DNA of 64,000 nucleotides, taken from assembly GCF_002953935.1 (NCBI RefSeq), contig NZ_CP026514.1:2108001-2172000 (forward strand), read 5' to 3'. The notes below the pieces were generated by a model. That model saw nothing but the letters and a program-made list of their open reading frames with translations. It had not been told where the DNA came from and searched no databases. This document shows positions 41,520-50,096 of the stretch, piece after piece (positions within the stretch are counted from its first letter, which is position 1; each line of letters opens with the position of its first letter). Origin of the DNA: Arthrobacter sp. PGP41 (lineage in GTDB: Bacteria > Actinomycetota > Actinomycetes > Actinomycetales > Micrococcaceae). A program made the translations under genes and the position numbers.

Positions 41520-42548
41520 GTGCTCGAATTGCCCGTCTGGTTCGAGGTCGGCTCTCTTGTCGCCCTCGGCCTGATTCTCCTGATCGACCTTCTCCTGGTG
41601 GTCCGCCGGCCCCATGAACCTTCCATGAAGGAAGCCGGCCTGTGGGTGGCGTTCTACGTCAGCCTCGCCCTCGTGTTCGCCGGCGCCATGTTTGCTTTCA
41701 CCGGCCCTGAATACGGCGGCCAGTTCGTTGCCGGCTGGGTCACCGAGTACAGCCTCAGCATCGACAACCTGTTTGTCTTCATCATCATCATGGCCCGCTT
41801 CTCGGTGCCCCGGAAGTACCAGCAGGAAGTCCTGATGGTGGGCATCATCATCGCCCTGATCCTGCGCGGGATCTTCATCCTGCTCGGCGCCATCGTGATC
41901 GAGCAGTTCAGCTGGGTGTTCTACATCTTCGGTGCGTTCCTGCTGTGGACCGCCTGGAAGCAGGCCCAGGATGAAGGCGAAGACGAAGAAGACCGGGAGA
42001 ACCCGCTGATCGCCAAGATCCGCAAGGTCATCCCCATGGCGGAGAAGTTCGACGGCGGCAAGCTGCGCACCACAGTGAACGGCAAGAAGGTCTTCACCCC
42101 CATGCTGATCGTGTTCATCACCATCGGCCTCACGGACCTGCTCTTCGCCGTCGACTCCATTCCCGCCATCTTCGGCCTCACCCAGAGCCCCTTCATCGTA
42201 TTTACGGCCAACCTGTTCGCCCTGATGGGCCTGCGCCAGCTGTACTTCCTCCTCGGCGGCCTCATGAACCGGCTGATCTACCTGAAGCACGCGCTATCCT
42301 TCATCCTCGCGTTCATCGGCGTCAAGCTGGTCCTGCACGCCATGCACGTCAACGAGCTACCGTTCATCAACGGCGGGCAGCACATTGAATGGGCTCCCGA
42401 AATCCCCACGTTCGTTTCCCTGGGCGTCATCGTTGGCACTATCGTCATTGCGGTGATCGCCAGCCTTGTCAGCTCCAAGGCCAAGGAAGCGCACCTGGAC
42501 CCCCGGCTCGAGGAAGATGCCCGGAGGAGCCACAGCGACGCCGAGTAG
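41520..42548 (+). CDS. TerC family membrane protein (probable manganese exporter)
   Basis: A 342-residue membrane protein with about nine hydrophobic segments. The TerC signatures are SIDNLFVFIIIMARF near residue 80 and FAVDSIPAIFGLT near residue 209; their acidic residues are thought to bind metal. Relatives such as Alx/MeeF-type exporters handle Mn2+. The start is GTG 41520, because AAAGG lies 7 bases before it; the frame is open upstream only through riboswitch sequence. The riboswitch directly upstream supports a role in manganese homeostasis. A terminator follows. Confidence 0.9.
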   Translation: MLELPVWFEVGSLVALGLILLIDLLLVVRRPHEPSMKEAGLWVAFYVSLALVFAGAMFAFTGPEYGGQFVAGWVTEYSLSIDNLFVFIIIMARFSVPRKYQQEVLMVGIIIALILRGIFILLGAIVIEQFSWVFYIFGAFLLWTAWKQAQDEGEDEEDRENPLIAKIRKVIPMAEKFDGGKLRTTVNGKKVFTPMLIVFITIGLTDLLFAVDSIPAIFGLTQSPFIVFTANLFALMGLRQLYFLLGGLMNRLIYLKHALSFILAFIGVKLVLHAMHVNELPFINGGQHIEWAPEIPTFVSLGVIVGTIVIAVIASLVSSKAKEAHLDPRLEEDARRSHSDAE

Positions 42549-42571
42549 GCGTCCCTGGTCCTCCTGAACCG

Positions 42572-42605
42572 GACAATCCCGGCCGTGTCCGCGGCCGGGA
42601 TTGTC
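42572..42605 (+). terminator. Terminator after the TerC gene
   Basis: A perfect 14-bp stem (GACAATCCCGGCCG and its complement) with loop TGTCCG, followed by GCCTTAAAT. It starts 24 bases after the TerC stop. Confidence 0.75.
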
Positions 42606-42644
42606 GCCTTAAATCCCCTCTGTAGGAAGCGCCAAGGGGAGGAC

Positions 42645-42656
42645 TATGCTCGGACC
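42645..42656 (+). promoter_or_regulatory. Leaderless -10 (TATGCT) for the MFS gene
   Basis: TATGCT at 42645-42650, 6 bases, then ATG 42657. Confidence 0.6.
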
Positions 42657-44045
42657 ATGGCCCCCACCCTGATATCGGACCAACGGGTGCGCCTCGTGCA
42701 GCGGCGCACGGTGGTGCTGCTGAGCGCGGCCCAGATTTTTGGCGGAATCGGCACCGGTGCCACGGTTTCCATCGGGTCCATCCTCGCTGTCGAACTGTCC
42801 GGGTCGAGCGCCTGGGCCGGCGCAGTCGCCACAGTCATGACCCTCGGCGCCGCGCTGGCGGCCCTGCCGCTTGCCTCGCTGGCGGACCGCCGGGGACGCC
42901 GGATCGGCCAGGTGGCCGGGCTGTCCGTGGCCCTCGCAGGCACAGTCCTGATGGTGCTCGCGGTGGTGTCAGGCCTTTTCATCCTGCTGGTGCTCGGCGC
43001 TGCCGGCATCGGAGTGGGTACCGCCGCGAGCCTGCAGGCACGGTTCGCCGCCGTCGACCTTGCGGATCCGGAACACCGCGGCAGGGCCCTGTCCGCCGTG
43101 GTCTGGGCCGTCACCGTTGGCGCCGTCGCCGGGCCCAACCTCATCCAGCCCGGCACCGTGGTGGGACAGGCGCTGGGCCTTCCACCCGTTGCAGGGCCCT
43201 TCGTGATTGCGGCCGCGGGCCTCCTCCTGGCGAACGTCCTGCTTTTTGCCGGGCTGCGGCCGGATCCGCTGCTGCTGGCCCGGGAACTTGCCCTGCAGCA
43301 GGCGGGCACCGGAGCCGCCGCCACACCACAGCAAACGCCGGCAGCATCGGGGGGCGGCGGCACGGGGGCGCGCACCAACGGGCAGGCAAATCGCGTCGGC
43401 GGCTCGCTGGTCCGCGGACTGCGGGCCATACGCGGCTCCCGGACCGCTCTCCTGGCAGTGGCCGCCGTCGTCGGCGCCCACGCCGTGATGGTGGGCGTGA
43501 TGTCCATGACCCCGCTTCACCTGCAGGAACTGGTGGAAGGGCCGGGAGCGAGCCACGCCGGCCACGCAGCGTCCGGTGACGTCCTGGTGATCATCGGTTT
43601 CACCATTTCGCTGCACATAGCCGGGATGTTCGCATTGTCTCCGGTGATGGGCTGGCTGACGGACAGGGCCGGCAGGGCGCAGACCATCATGATTGGCTTC
43701 ACCCTGCTGATTACTGCCGTGGCTGTTGCCGGATTCGGCCAGGCATCCACGGGGGCGGTGGCGGCAGGACTGGTTTTGCTGGGCCTGGGCTGGTCCGCCG
43801 CCACGGTGTCCGGCTCCACCCTGCTCGCAGAGAGCGTCGGCCAGGACGCCCGGGTAGTGGTGCAGGGGGTTTCGGACATGCTCATGGGTGCAGCCGGGGC
43901 CGTGGGCGGGGCGGTGTCCGGCCTGGTCCTCAGCTGGATCGGCTACCTGGGCCTGAACCTGCTGGGCGGCGTGGTGGGCGCAGCCGTCCTGGCCGCGGCG
44001 TTCGTGACCGTGGCGGCCGGCCGGCGCGGGTCAGCGCCCGCCTGA
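42657..44045 (+). CDS. MFS transporter (drug/metabolite exporter type)
   Basis: A 462-residue major facilitator with 12 hydrophobic segments. The loop-2 signature is LASLADRRGRRIGQVAGLSV near residues 75-94, and a second copy is MGWLTDRAGRAQTIMIGF in the C-terminal half. A long cytoplasmic loop rich in Gln/Ala/Gly separates the halves near residues 215-250. Substrate unknown. The last 15 bases overlap the end of the convergent hydrolase gene. The start is set by its leaderless promoter. Confidence 0.9.
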   Translation: MAPTLISDQRVRLVQRRTVVLLSAAQIFGGIGTGATVSIGSILAVELSGSSAWAGAVATVMTLGAALAALPLASLADRRGRRIGQVAGLSVALAGTVLMVLAVVSGLFILLVLGAAGIGVGTAASLQARFAAVDLADPEHRGRALSAVVWAVTVGAVAGPNLIQPGTVVGQALGLPPVAGPFVIAAAGLLLANVLLFAGLRPDPLLLARELALQQAGTGAAATPQQTPAASGGGGTGARTNGQANRVGGSLVRGLRAIRGSRTALLAVAAVVGAHAVMVGVMSMTPLHLQELVEGPGASHAGHAASGDVLVIIGFTISLHIAGMFALSPVMGWLTDRAGRAQTIMIGFTLLITAVAVAGFGQASTGAVAAGLVLLGLGWSAATVSGSTLLAESVGQDARVVVQGVSDMLMGAAGAVGGAVSGLVLSWIGYLGLNLLGGVVGAAVLAAAFVTVAAGRRGSAPA

Positions 44046-45380
44046 CCGTGCCATACCCAGCAGCCTGGCGAAGATCGCCTCGCCGTCGTCGGCGATGCCA
44101 TCGTGGTGGAAGTCTCCGGTCTCCCAGACCTGCAGCCCGCGCACCGCGGACGCCGTTTCAAGGGAGAGTTTCCGGTCCACATAGATGTCGTCCGAGTAGA
44201 CGGCGGCAGCCACCGGAACGGTGTTCGCCCCCAGCTGGGCAACATCGTAGAGCGGCTTCCAGTCCGCTTTGGCTGCAAGCAGGTCCGCCACGTCCCGGAG
44301 GGGCTCAAGCGCAGGGTCCTGTTCGAAGTACCACGGATAAACCATTTCCCCCGTCAACAGCAGCGGCTCGGCATCCGGCCGGAATTCCGGATAGTCCGCC
44401 AGGACCCGCCAGGCGGCCCAGCCGGTCGCCTGCCCCTGGCCGTAGATGGATTCGTGCATCAGGGCGTAGAGGGGATTCGACCGGCGCGAGACGATGGCCT
44501 GCACCTGGTCCAGGAAGGCATCCGAGAGCCGGGCGCCTTCCGCTGTTTCGGTGAAGGCGTCCTCCAGCAGGTGATGCAGGCTGTCCACGCGCGTATTCCC
44601 GCCGAGGAAGGAACCCACCATCTGGAAGCGCTCCACGGTGAGCGGGCCGCCGTCGGGCAGGAATTCCGGAGTGCTCCGGAGGTGGCGGGCTATCCGGTCT
44701 ACGATGTCCCGGTCCTCCGGGTACCAGCCGAAGTACTCGGCGTTGCGGGCCGCTACGCGCTGGAACGTGGCCCGATACACGGCGTCGGCCGGGCCGGCCA
44801 GCGGCGCAAGGCCGCCAGTCACCAGGACCTCCCTCAGGCCCTCCGGAGCAAAGGACAGGTACGTCAGTGCGCAGAATCCTCCGTAGCTCTGGCCGTACAC
44901 CGTCCACGGGCCGGCCCCCAAGGCATCCCGGATCAGCTCGGCGTCGGCCACGATGGAATCGGCACGGAAATGCTCCAGGTACGCGGCCTGGTCCGCGGCG
45001 GATCCCCGCAGCGGCAGGGTGTTCCGGTCCGCGGGCGTGGACAGCCCCGTTCCGCGCTGGTCCAGCATCAGGATCCGGAAGTCCTTGGCGGCCGCTTTGC
45101 TCCAGCCGCCCAGCGAGCCAAACCTGTTGCCGCGCCCGCCGGGACCGCCCTGGAGGAACAGGAGCCAAGGGAGATCCGCGGCCTGGTCCTCGCTGTGTGC
45201 GGCCGAAACGTACTCCCGGGCAAAAACGGAAATTGTTTCGCCCGAGGGCGAAGCGTGGTCCAGCGGCACTGTGAAGACGTGCTCCGTGGTCCGCATCCCG
45301 CGGAACTGGTGCTTCGCCCTTACCTCGTGCCTTGCCCCGACCGCCGGGCCTGCCGGCGGTGGCATCCCTGCACTAGCCAT
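44031..45380 (-). CDS. Alpha/beta hydrolase, proline iminopeptidase-like (S33 family)
   Basis: A 449-residue serine hydrolase. The oxyanion loop is FLQGGPGGRGNR, followed by MLDQRGTGLSTP, and the nucleophile is YGQSYGGFCALTY near residue 175; the base is probably in GDFHHDG near the end. This GGPGG plus GQSYGG pattern is typical of prolyl aminopeptidases. It would remove N-terminal proline or act on related amides. ATG 45380 overlaps the stop of the upstream GNAT gene by 8 bases; ATG 45365 is also possible. The gene is cotranscribed with that GNAT. Confidence 0.9.
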   Translation of the reverse strand: MASAGMPPPAGPAVGARHEVRAKHQFRGMRTTEHVFTVPLDHASPSGETISVFAREYVSAAHSEDQAADLPWLLFLQGGPGGRGNRFGSLGGWSKAAAKDFRILMLDQRGTGLSTPADRNTLPLRGSAADQAAYLEHFRADSIVADAELIRDALGAGPWTVYGQSYGGFCALTYLSFAPEGLREVLVTGGLAPLAGPADAVYRATFQRVAARNAEYFGWYPEDRDIVDRIARHLRSTPEFLPDGGPLTVERFQMVGSFLGGNTRVDSLHHLLEDAFTETAEGARLSDAFLDQVQAIVSRRSNPLYALMHESIYGQGQATGWAAWRVLADYPEFRPDAEPLLLTGEMVYPWYFEQDPALEPLRDVADLLAAKADWKPLYDVAQLGANTVPVAAAVYSDDIYVDRKLSLETASAVRGLQVWETGDFHHDGIADDGEAIFARLLGMARSGGR

Positions 45381-45873
45381 TGGCGGCGGCGGGGACGGCA
45401 TTGCCGAACTGTTCGAGGGCCTGGCCGGTAAGCCGGAAGGTGGACCACCCGTCCATTGGCTTCGCGCCGAGGCGCCGGTAGAAGTTGATGGACGGCTCAT
45501 TCCAGTCAAGGACGCTCCACTCCACCCTGGCGTAGCCGTTCTCCACGGCGATGGCGGCGAGGTGCTGGAGCAGGGCCTTTCCGTGTCCTTCGCCGCGGGC
45601 CTCCGGGCTAACGTAAAGGTCCTCCAGGTAGATGCCGTGCACGCCTTCCCAGGTGGAATAGTTCAGGAACCACAAAGCGAACCCCTCGACTTCGCCGGCC
45701 CCGTTCTCTGCCATGGCAGCGAACACGCGCGGGTTCTCTCCGAACAGCACCTGCTGCAGCATCGCGGGAGTGTTCCGGACGGCGTCAGGTTCCTTTTCGT
45801 AGTTCGCCAATTCGCGGATCATCCTGAGGATTGCGGGTACGTCTTGCGGGGTTGCGGGGCGGATTACACTCAT
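45373..45873 (-). CDS. GNAT family N-acetyltransferase (spermidine/spermine-type)
   Basis: A 166-residue acetyltransferase. Typical order: MSVIRPATPQDVPAILRMIR, then LYVSPEARGEGHGKALLQHL (acetyl-CoA loop), VEWSVLDWNEPSINFYRRLG, and AKPMDGW at the end, the pattern of diamine/spermidine acetyltransferase-like members (WNxPSIxFYxxLGA). The substrate is likely a small amine, but this is inferred. TAAGCT lies 6 bases before ATG 45873. The peptidase-like gene overlaps its stop by 8 bases. Confidence 0.92.
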   Translation of the reverse strand: MSVIRPATPQDVPAILRMIRELANYEKEPDAVRNTPAMLQQVLFGENPRVFAAMAENGAGEVEGFALWFLNYSTWEGVHGIYLEDLYVSPEARGEGHGKALLQHLAAIAVENGYARVEWSVLDWNEPSINFYRRLGAKPMDGWSTFRLTGQALEQFGNAVPAAANG

Positions 45874-45885
45874 TGTTCGAGCTTA
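45874..45885 (-). promoter_or_regulatory. Leaderless -10 (TAAGCT) for the GNAT-peptidase pair
   Basis: On the reverse strand TAAGCT (45885-45880), 6 bases, then ATG at 45873. Confidence 0.6.
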
Positions 45886-45915
45886 CCGTCGGCACCCGGC
45901 AGGCGCTGGCAGCGT

Positions 45916-48459
45916 TCAGAGCCGGTTGACCTCAGTCACCCTGATCACGGCCGTTCCGGTTTCGTCCGAGGCAGCCAGGTCCACCTCGGCGGAAATCCCC
46001 CAGTCATGGTTCCCGGCGGGATCGTCGAAGATCTGCCGGACCTTCCACCGGTCCTTTTCCTCCGTGATGATGAGCAGGGCCGGTCCCCGGGCGTCCGGCC
46101 CGGTCCCGATGTCGTCGTGTTCGTCAAAGTAGTCGTCAAGGGCGTCTTCCCAGCGCTCGGCGCCCCAGCCGGCTGCGCCGTCGAGTTCCCCCAGCGCGGC
46201 CGCATCCTCGTCGGCGAACAGCTCCACACGGCGGAACAGCTCGTTGCGCACCATTACCCGGAAGGCCCGGATGTTGGACGTGAGCGAGGGCGGGGGCGGC
46301 GGAGGCGCGTCGTGCGGGGTGGGGGCGGCGCCCGAGGCCAGTTCCTCCCATTCGTCCAGGAGGCTGGAGTCCACCTGTCGGACCAACTCGCCCAGCCAGG
46401 CAACCAGGTCCTCCAAATCGTCGCGCAGCATGTCCTGGGGAACAGTCTGCCGCAGGGCCTTGAAGGCATCGGCGAGGTAGCGCAGGACTATCCCCTCGGA
46501 TCGGGCCAGTCCGTAGAACTGCACGAACTCGCCAAAGTTCATGGCACGCTCGTACATGTCCCGGACCACGGACTTGGGGGCGAGCTCGAAGTCGCCCACC
46601 CAGGGTGCGGCCTTCCGGTACACCTCGAAGGCTTCCCCGAGAATCTCCGCCAATGGCTGGGGATAAGACACTTCCTCGAGCATGGCCATCCGCTGGTCGT
46701 ACTCGATGCCGTCGGCCTTCATGGCGGCCACCGCCTCGCCGCGGGCCTTCTTCTGCTGGGCTGAAAGAATCTGCCGCGGCTTCTCCAGGGTCGCCTCGAT
46801 CACGGACACCACGTCCAGGGCGTACGACGGCGAGTCCGGGTCCAGGAGTTCAAGTGCGGCCAGTGCGAAGGGGGACAGCGGTTGGTTGAGTGCGAAGTTC
46901 GGCTGAAGGTGGACAGTCAGCCGGACAGTACGGCCGTCGGGTCCCTGCTCTTGTGCAGGAATCCGCTCCACTACCTCGGCCGCGAGCAGCTCGCGGTAGA
47001 TGCCCAGTGCCTTCTTCATGAGCTGCAGCTGGGAGGACCGGGTCTCGTGGTTTTCCGTCAGGAGGCGGCGGGCGGCCGTAAACGGGTCCCCCGGCCGCTC
47101 CATCAGGTTCATCAGCATCGCGTGCGTAACCGTGAAGCTGGAGGTCAGCGGGTCCGGCACCGACTCGACGAGCCGCTTGAACGTAGGCTCGCCCCAGCTC
47201 ACGAACCCCTCCGGCGGCTTCTTCTTCACCACCTGCCGCAGCTTCTTCTGGTCATCGCCGAATTTGGCCACGGCCTTGGCCATTGCCTTGACGTTCTCCG
47301 TCACGTGTTCGGGCGCCTGGACCACCACTGTCCCGGCGGTGTCGTAACCTGCCCGGCCGGCTCGGCCCGCAATCTGGTGGAACTCACGGGAGTTAAGCAG
47401 CCGGGTGCGGACGCCGTCGTACTTGCTCAGTGCCGTGAGCAGGACAGTGCGGATGGGCACGTTGATTCCCACGCCCAGGGTGTCGGTGCCGCAGATGACC
47501 TTCAGCAGCCCCGCCTGGGCCAGCTGCTCCACGAGCCGGCGGTACTTCGGCAGCATGCCCGCATGGTGCACGCCTATGCCGTGGCGGACCAGCCGGTTCA
47601 GGGTCTTGCCGAAACCTGCGGCGAACCGGAAGTTGGCGATCAGCTCTGCGATCTTGTCCTTCTCCTCGCGGGTGCAGACGTTGATGCTCATCAGGGTCTG
47701 GGCGCGGTCGATTGCCTCAATCTGGCTGAAATGCACCACGTAGACCGGCACCTGTCTGGTGGAGAGCAGCTCCTCCAGCGTCTCGTGCACGGGGGTCTCG
47801 TGGTAGTAGTAATGCAGCGGAATGGGCCGTTCCGCGGAGCTCACCGTGGTGGTGGCGCGGCCCGTCAGCGTTGACAGGCCTTCCTCGAACCGGCTGACGT
47901 CGCCCAGCGTGGCGGACATCAGGAGGAATTGCGCCCGGGGGAGCTCCAGCAGGGGAACCTGCCACGCCCAGCCGCGCTGCGGGTCCGAATAGAAATGGAA
48001 CTCGTCCATGATCACCGTGCCGAGTTCCGCGGCTGCGCCTTCACGGAGGGCGGTGTTGGCCAGGATCTCGGCCGTGCAGCAGATGATCGGCGCATCCTGG
48101 TTGACGCCGGAGTCGCCCGTGATCATTCCCACGTTCTCGGCGCCGAAAATATCGCACAGGGCAAAGAACTTTTCGGAGACCAGTGCCTTGATCGGCGCGG
48201 TGTAGTAGCTCCGCTGGCCCTGGGCCATGGCCTGGAAGTGGGCGGCGATGGCCACGAGGGATTTTCCGGACCCGGTGGGGGTGGCCAGGATGACGTTGGA
48301 CCCCGTGGCCAGCTCCATAATGGCTTCGTCCTGTGCGGGATAAAGGGCCAATCCCCGGCTTTCCGTCCACTCAACGAACCGCGTGTAGAGGTCGTCGGGA
48401 TCCACGCCCACAGTACGGACGGAGGCGGGCAGATGGGGCAGCTGGTCAACGAGTTTCAT
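45916..48459 (-). CDS. Ski2-like DEAD/DEAH-box helicase with DUF3516 C-terminus
   Basis: An 847-residue superfamily 2 helicase. Motif I is ATPTGSGKS near residue 57, Ia is YTAPIKALVSEKF, II is IMDEFHFY, III is LMSATLGD, V is GTDTLGVGINVPIRTV and VI is HQIAGRAGRAGYD. The C-terminal 400 residues match the DUF3516 type found in actinobacteria. It probably unwinds RNA, by analogy with Ski2/Mtr4, but the target is unknown. ATG 48459 (MKLVDQLPHLP) is chosen by homology. TAAGCT lies 8 bases upstream. The coding strand is opposite to the methyltransferase gene. Confidence 0.9.
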   Translation of the reverse strand: MKLVDQLPHLPASVRTVGVDPDDLYTRFVEWTESRGLALYPAQDEAIMELATGSNVILATPTGSGKSLVAIAAHFQAMAQGQRSYYTAPIKALVSEKFFALCDIFGAENVGMITGDSGVNQDAPIICCTAEILANTALREGAAAELGTVIMDEFHFYSDPQRGWAWQVPLLELPRAQFLLMSATLGDVSRFEEGLSTLTGRATTTVSSAERPIPLHYYYHETPVHETLEELLSTRQVPVYVVHFSQIEAIDRAQTLMSINVCTREEKDKIAELIANFRFAAGFGKTLNRLVRHGIGVHHAGMLPKYRRLVEQLAQAGLLKVICGTDTLGVGINVPIRTVLLTALSKYDGVRTRLLNSREFHQIAGRAGRAGYDTAGTVVVQAPEHVTENVKAMAKAVAKFGDDQKKLRQVVKKKPPEGFVSWGEPTFKRLVESVPDPLTSSFTVTHAMLMNLMERPGDPFTAARRLLTENHETRSSQLQLMKKALGIYRELLAAEVVERIPAQEQGPDGRTVRLTVHLQPNFALNQPLSPFALAALELLDPDSPSYALDVVSVIEATLEKPRQILSAQQKKARGEAVAAMKADGIEYDQRMAMLEEVSYPQPLAEILGEAFEVYRKAAPWVGDFELAPKSVVRDMYERAMNFGEFVQFYGLARSEGIVLRYLADAFKALRQTVPQDMLRDDLEDLVAWLGELVRQVDSSLLDEWEELASGAAPTPHDAPPPPPPSLTSNIRAFRVMVRNELFRRVELFADEDAAALGELDGAAGWGAERWEDALDDYFDEHDDIGTGPDARGPALLIITEEKDRWKVRQIFDDPAGNHDWGISAEVDLAASDETGTAVIRVTEVNRL

Positions 48460-48555
48460 TGATTGCCAGCTTAGTGCCCTGCCGTGCCCGGGATTCCGCC
48501 CCGCCCCGGTTAAGCTTCGCGGTACAGAAGACGGCACCAGAATGCGGAGATGGAT

Positions 48556-49335
48556 ATGAAGTGGGATCCGGCGAAATATGTCCAGTTCGGGGACTACCGG
48601 GACCGGCCCTTTTTCGACCTGACCGGCAGGGTCCGGGCGGACCGGCCCGTCCAGGTGGTGGACCTGGGCTGCGGGCCAGGGAACCTGACGGCCACGCTCG
48701 CGGACCGCTGGCCCGGTTCCGACGTGGTTGGCCTTGATTCATCGGAGGAGATGCTCGCCAAAGCCGCCGGGCAGTCGGAAGAAAACCCGTCCCTGCGCTT
48801 CGAGCTGGCGGACATTTCGGAGTGGAAGCCCTCGGGGCAGACCGATGTGGTGGTCAGCAATGCTGCCCTGCAGTGGCTGCCGGGCCACCAGGACATGATG
48901 CGGACGTGGCTGGATGCCCTGCGCCCCGGTGCCTGGTTCGCGCTCCAGGTCCCGGGGAACTTCAACGCCCCGTCCCATGCGTTGTTGCGCGGGCTGGCGG
49001 GCGCACAACGGTGGGCGCCGAAGCTCGGCGGGGTGCTGCGGGGCGGCGAGTCGGTGGGCGAGCCTGCGGAGTACCTCCGTCTCATGCTCGACGCCGGGTT
49101 CTCGGCTGATGCCTGGGAGACAACCTACCTTCAGGTGCTGCCCGGCAGGGATGCCGTCCTGGAGTGGGTCCGCGGCACGGCGCTCCGCCCCGTCCTTGCC
49201 GCCCTTTCCCCGGCGGAGGGCGCGGAATTCGAGGCGGAGTACGCAGCCGCGCTGCGGGAAGCCTATCCACAAACGGAGCATGGAACCGTCTTTCCGTTTC
49301 GAAGGATCTTTGCCGTGGGGTGCAAGAACCAGTGA
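48556..49335 (+). CDS. tam: Trans-aconitate 2-methyltransferase
   Basis: A 259-residue SAM-dependent methyltransferase. It has the Tam-type opening [23 protein letters not shown] motif [13 protein letters not shown] near residue 33, [10 protein letters not shown], and [11 protein letters not shown]. Tam methylates trans-aconitate, an inhibitor of aconitase. ATG 48556 is preferred over ATG 48550 because GGAGA lies just before it at a workable distance. The C-terminus ([16 protein letters not shown]) also fits the family. Confidence 0.93.
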   Translation: MKWDPAKYVQFGDYRDRPFFDLTGRVRADRPVQVVDLGCGPGNLTATLADRWPGSDVVGLDSSEEMLAKAAGQSEENPSLRFELADISEWKPSGQTDVVVSNAALQWLPGHQDMMRTWLDALRPGAWFALQVPGNFNAPSHALLRGLAGAQRWAPKLGGVLRGGESVGEPAEYLRLMLDAGFSADAWETTYLQVLPGRDAVLEWVRGTALRPVLAALSPAEGAEFEAEYAAALREAYPQTEHGTVFPFRRIFAVGCKNQ

Positions 49336-49377
49336 CGAATCGAACGGCTGGACGATCTTCACACTCCAGTCGCAGCA

Positions 49378-49673
49378 ATGAGGATAGGTCCGGCGATTCC
49401 CCGGGACCGCCTCGGGGAGCAGTTCGGGGTGGTGCACCAGGACGGGTGGCTCTTCGCCGGAACCATCAGGGAGGACGGACGAGCTGTGTGATAGCCCACC
49501 GTTTGTCCACAGGCCGTAACGCTGATCTAATCTTGGTCATGGATCACGGCCGCATAGTCGAGCAGGGCACGCACCAAAGCCTTCTACCCGCCAACAGCTA
49601 CTACGCCCGGCTTCACAACGCACAATTCTCCGCCCGGCCCGGACGTGCCGACGCACTTGAGGCCGGCCTTTGA
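49378..49673 (+). pseudogene. Broken ABC exporter (fused membrane and ATPase domains lost)
   Basis: Two fragments of one ATPase domain survive. 49378-49480 encodes [20 protein letters not shown] then GTIRED, the Q-loop region of ABC exporters (usually VLQDTWLFxGTIRxNI). From about 49481 in another frame comes [20 protein letters not shown] and [13 protein letters not shown], the H-loop and the C-terminal end. The membrane domain, Walker A, the signature motif and Walker B are gone, and the internal deletion shifted the frame. The end abuts a GntR regulator gene (TGATG), so the two were once an operon. Confidence 0.82.
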
Positions 49674-50050
49674 TGCCCGCATCCGGCTTCCCCGGAACAT
49701 GGAAACCCAACACCGCCAGCTCGGTGGCGCTGTTTGAACAGCTGCGGCTCCAGGTCATCCACCTGGTAGACAACGGAGCCCTCCCGCCAGGGACCCGGCT
49801 GCCCGCCGTCAGGGCCCTGGCCGAGCGCTTGGATGTGGCTCCGCACACGGTGGCCCGTGCCTACAAGGAGCTCGAAGCCGCCGGAATCGTTGCCACCCAC
49901 GGCAGGAACGGTACAACGGTGTGCGCACGTGACGAACGTCTCGGCGGGCTCTCAGCCGCCGCGGCAGCCTACGCCGCCGCGGCCAAAGCGCAGGGCGCCA
50001 CGTTCGCCGAGGCGGTGAAGCTGCTGGCCGCCGCATACGACGCCGGCTGA
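49673..50050 (+). CDS. GntR-family regulator, YtrA-like short type
   Basis: A 125-residue regulator. The winged HTH runs over residues 18-85: LFEQLRLQVIHLVDNGALPP, GTRLPAVRALAERLDVAPHT, VARAYKELEAAG. The C-terminal part is a short alanine-rich helix instead of a large ligand domain, as in the YtrA branch that usually controls ABC transporters. It starts 1 base into the stop of the broken ABC exporter (TGATG). The regulator is intact although its apparent partner is dead, so it may now act on other targets or be neutral. Its frame is also open for one codon upstream (TTG). Confidence 0.9.
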   Translation: MPASGFPGTWKPNTASSVALFEQLRLQVIHLVDNGALPPGTRLPAVRALAERLDVAPHTVARAYKELEAAGIVATHGRNGTTVCARDERLGGLSAAAAAYAAAAKAQGATFAEAVKLLAAAYDAG

Positions 50051-50068
50051 CCGCCCTGCGTGGATGTT

Positions 50069-50082
50069 CGAAGAAGTTTTCG
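50069..50082. promoter_or_regulatory. Possible weak LexA-like box before uvrA
   Basis: CGAAGAAGTTTTCG resembles the actinobacterial SOS box CGAAC-N4-GTTCG with one change in each half. It lies just before the uvrA -10 (50085). Two mismatches make it weak. Confidence 0.25.
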
Positions 50083-50084
50083 AT

Positions 50085-50096
50085 TAGCATAGGGGG
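50085..50096 (+). promoter_or_regulatory. Leaderless -10 (TAGCAT) for uvrA
   Basis: TAGCAT at 50085-50090, 6 bases, then GTG 50097. Confidence 0.6.

Noticed and set aside
44103..46764. Long forward frames across the peptidase, GNAT and helicase genes
   Set aside because: All three real genes are on the reverse strand with clear family motifs; the forward frames have none.
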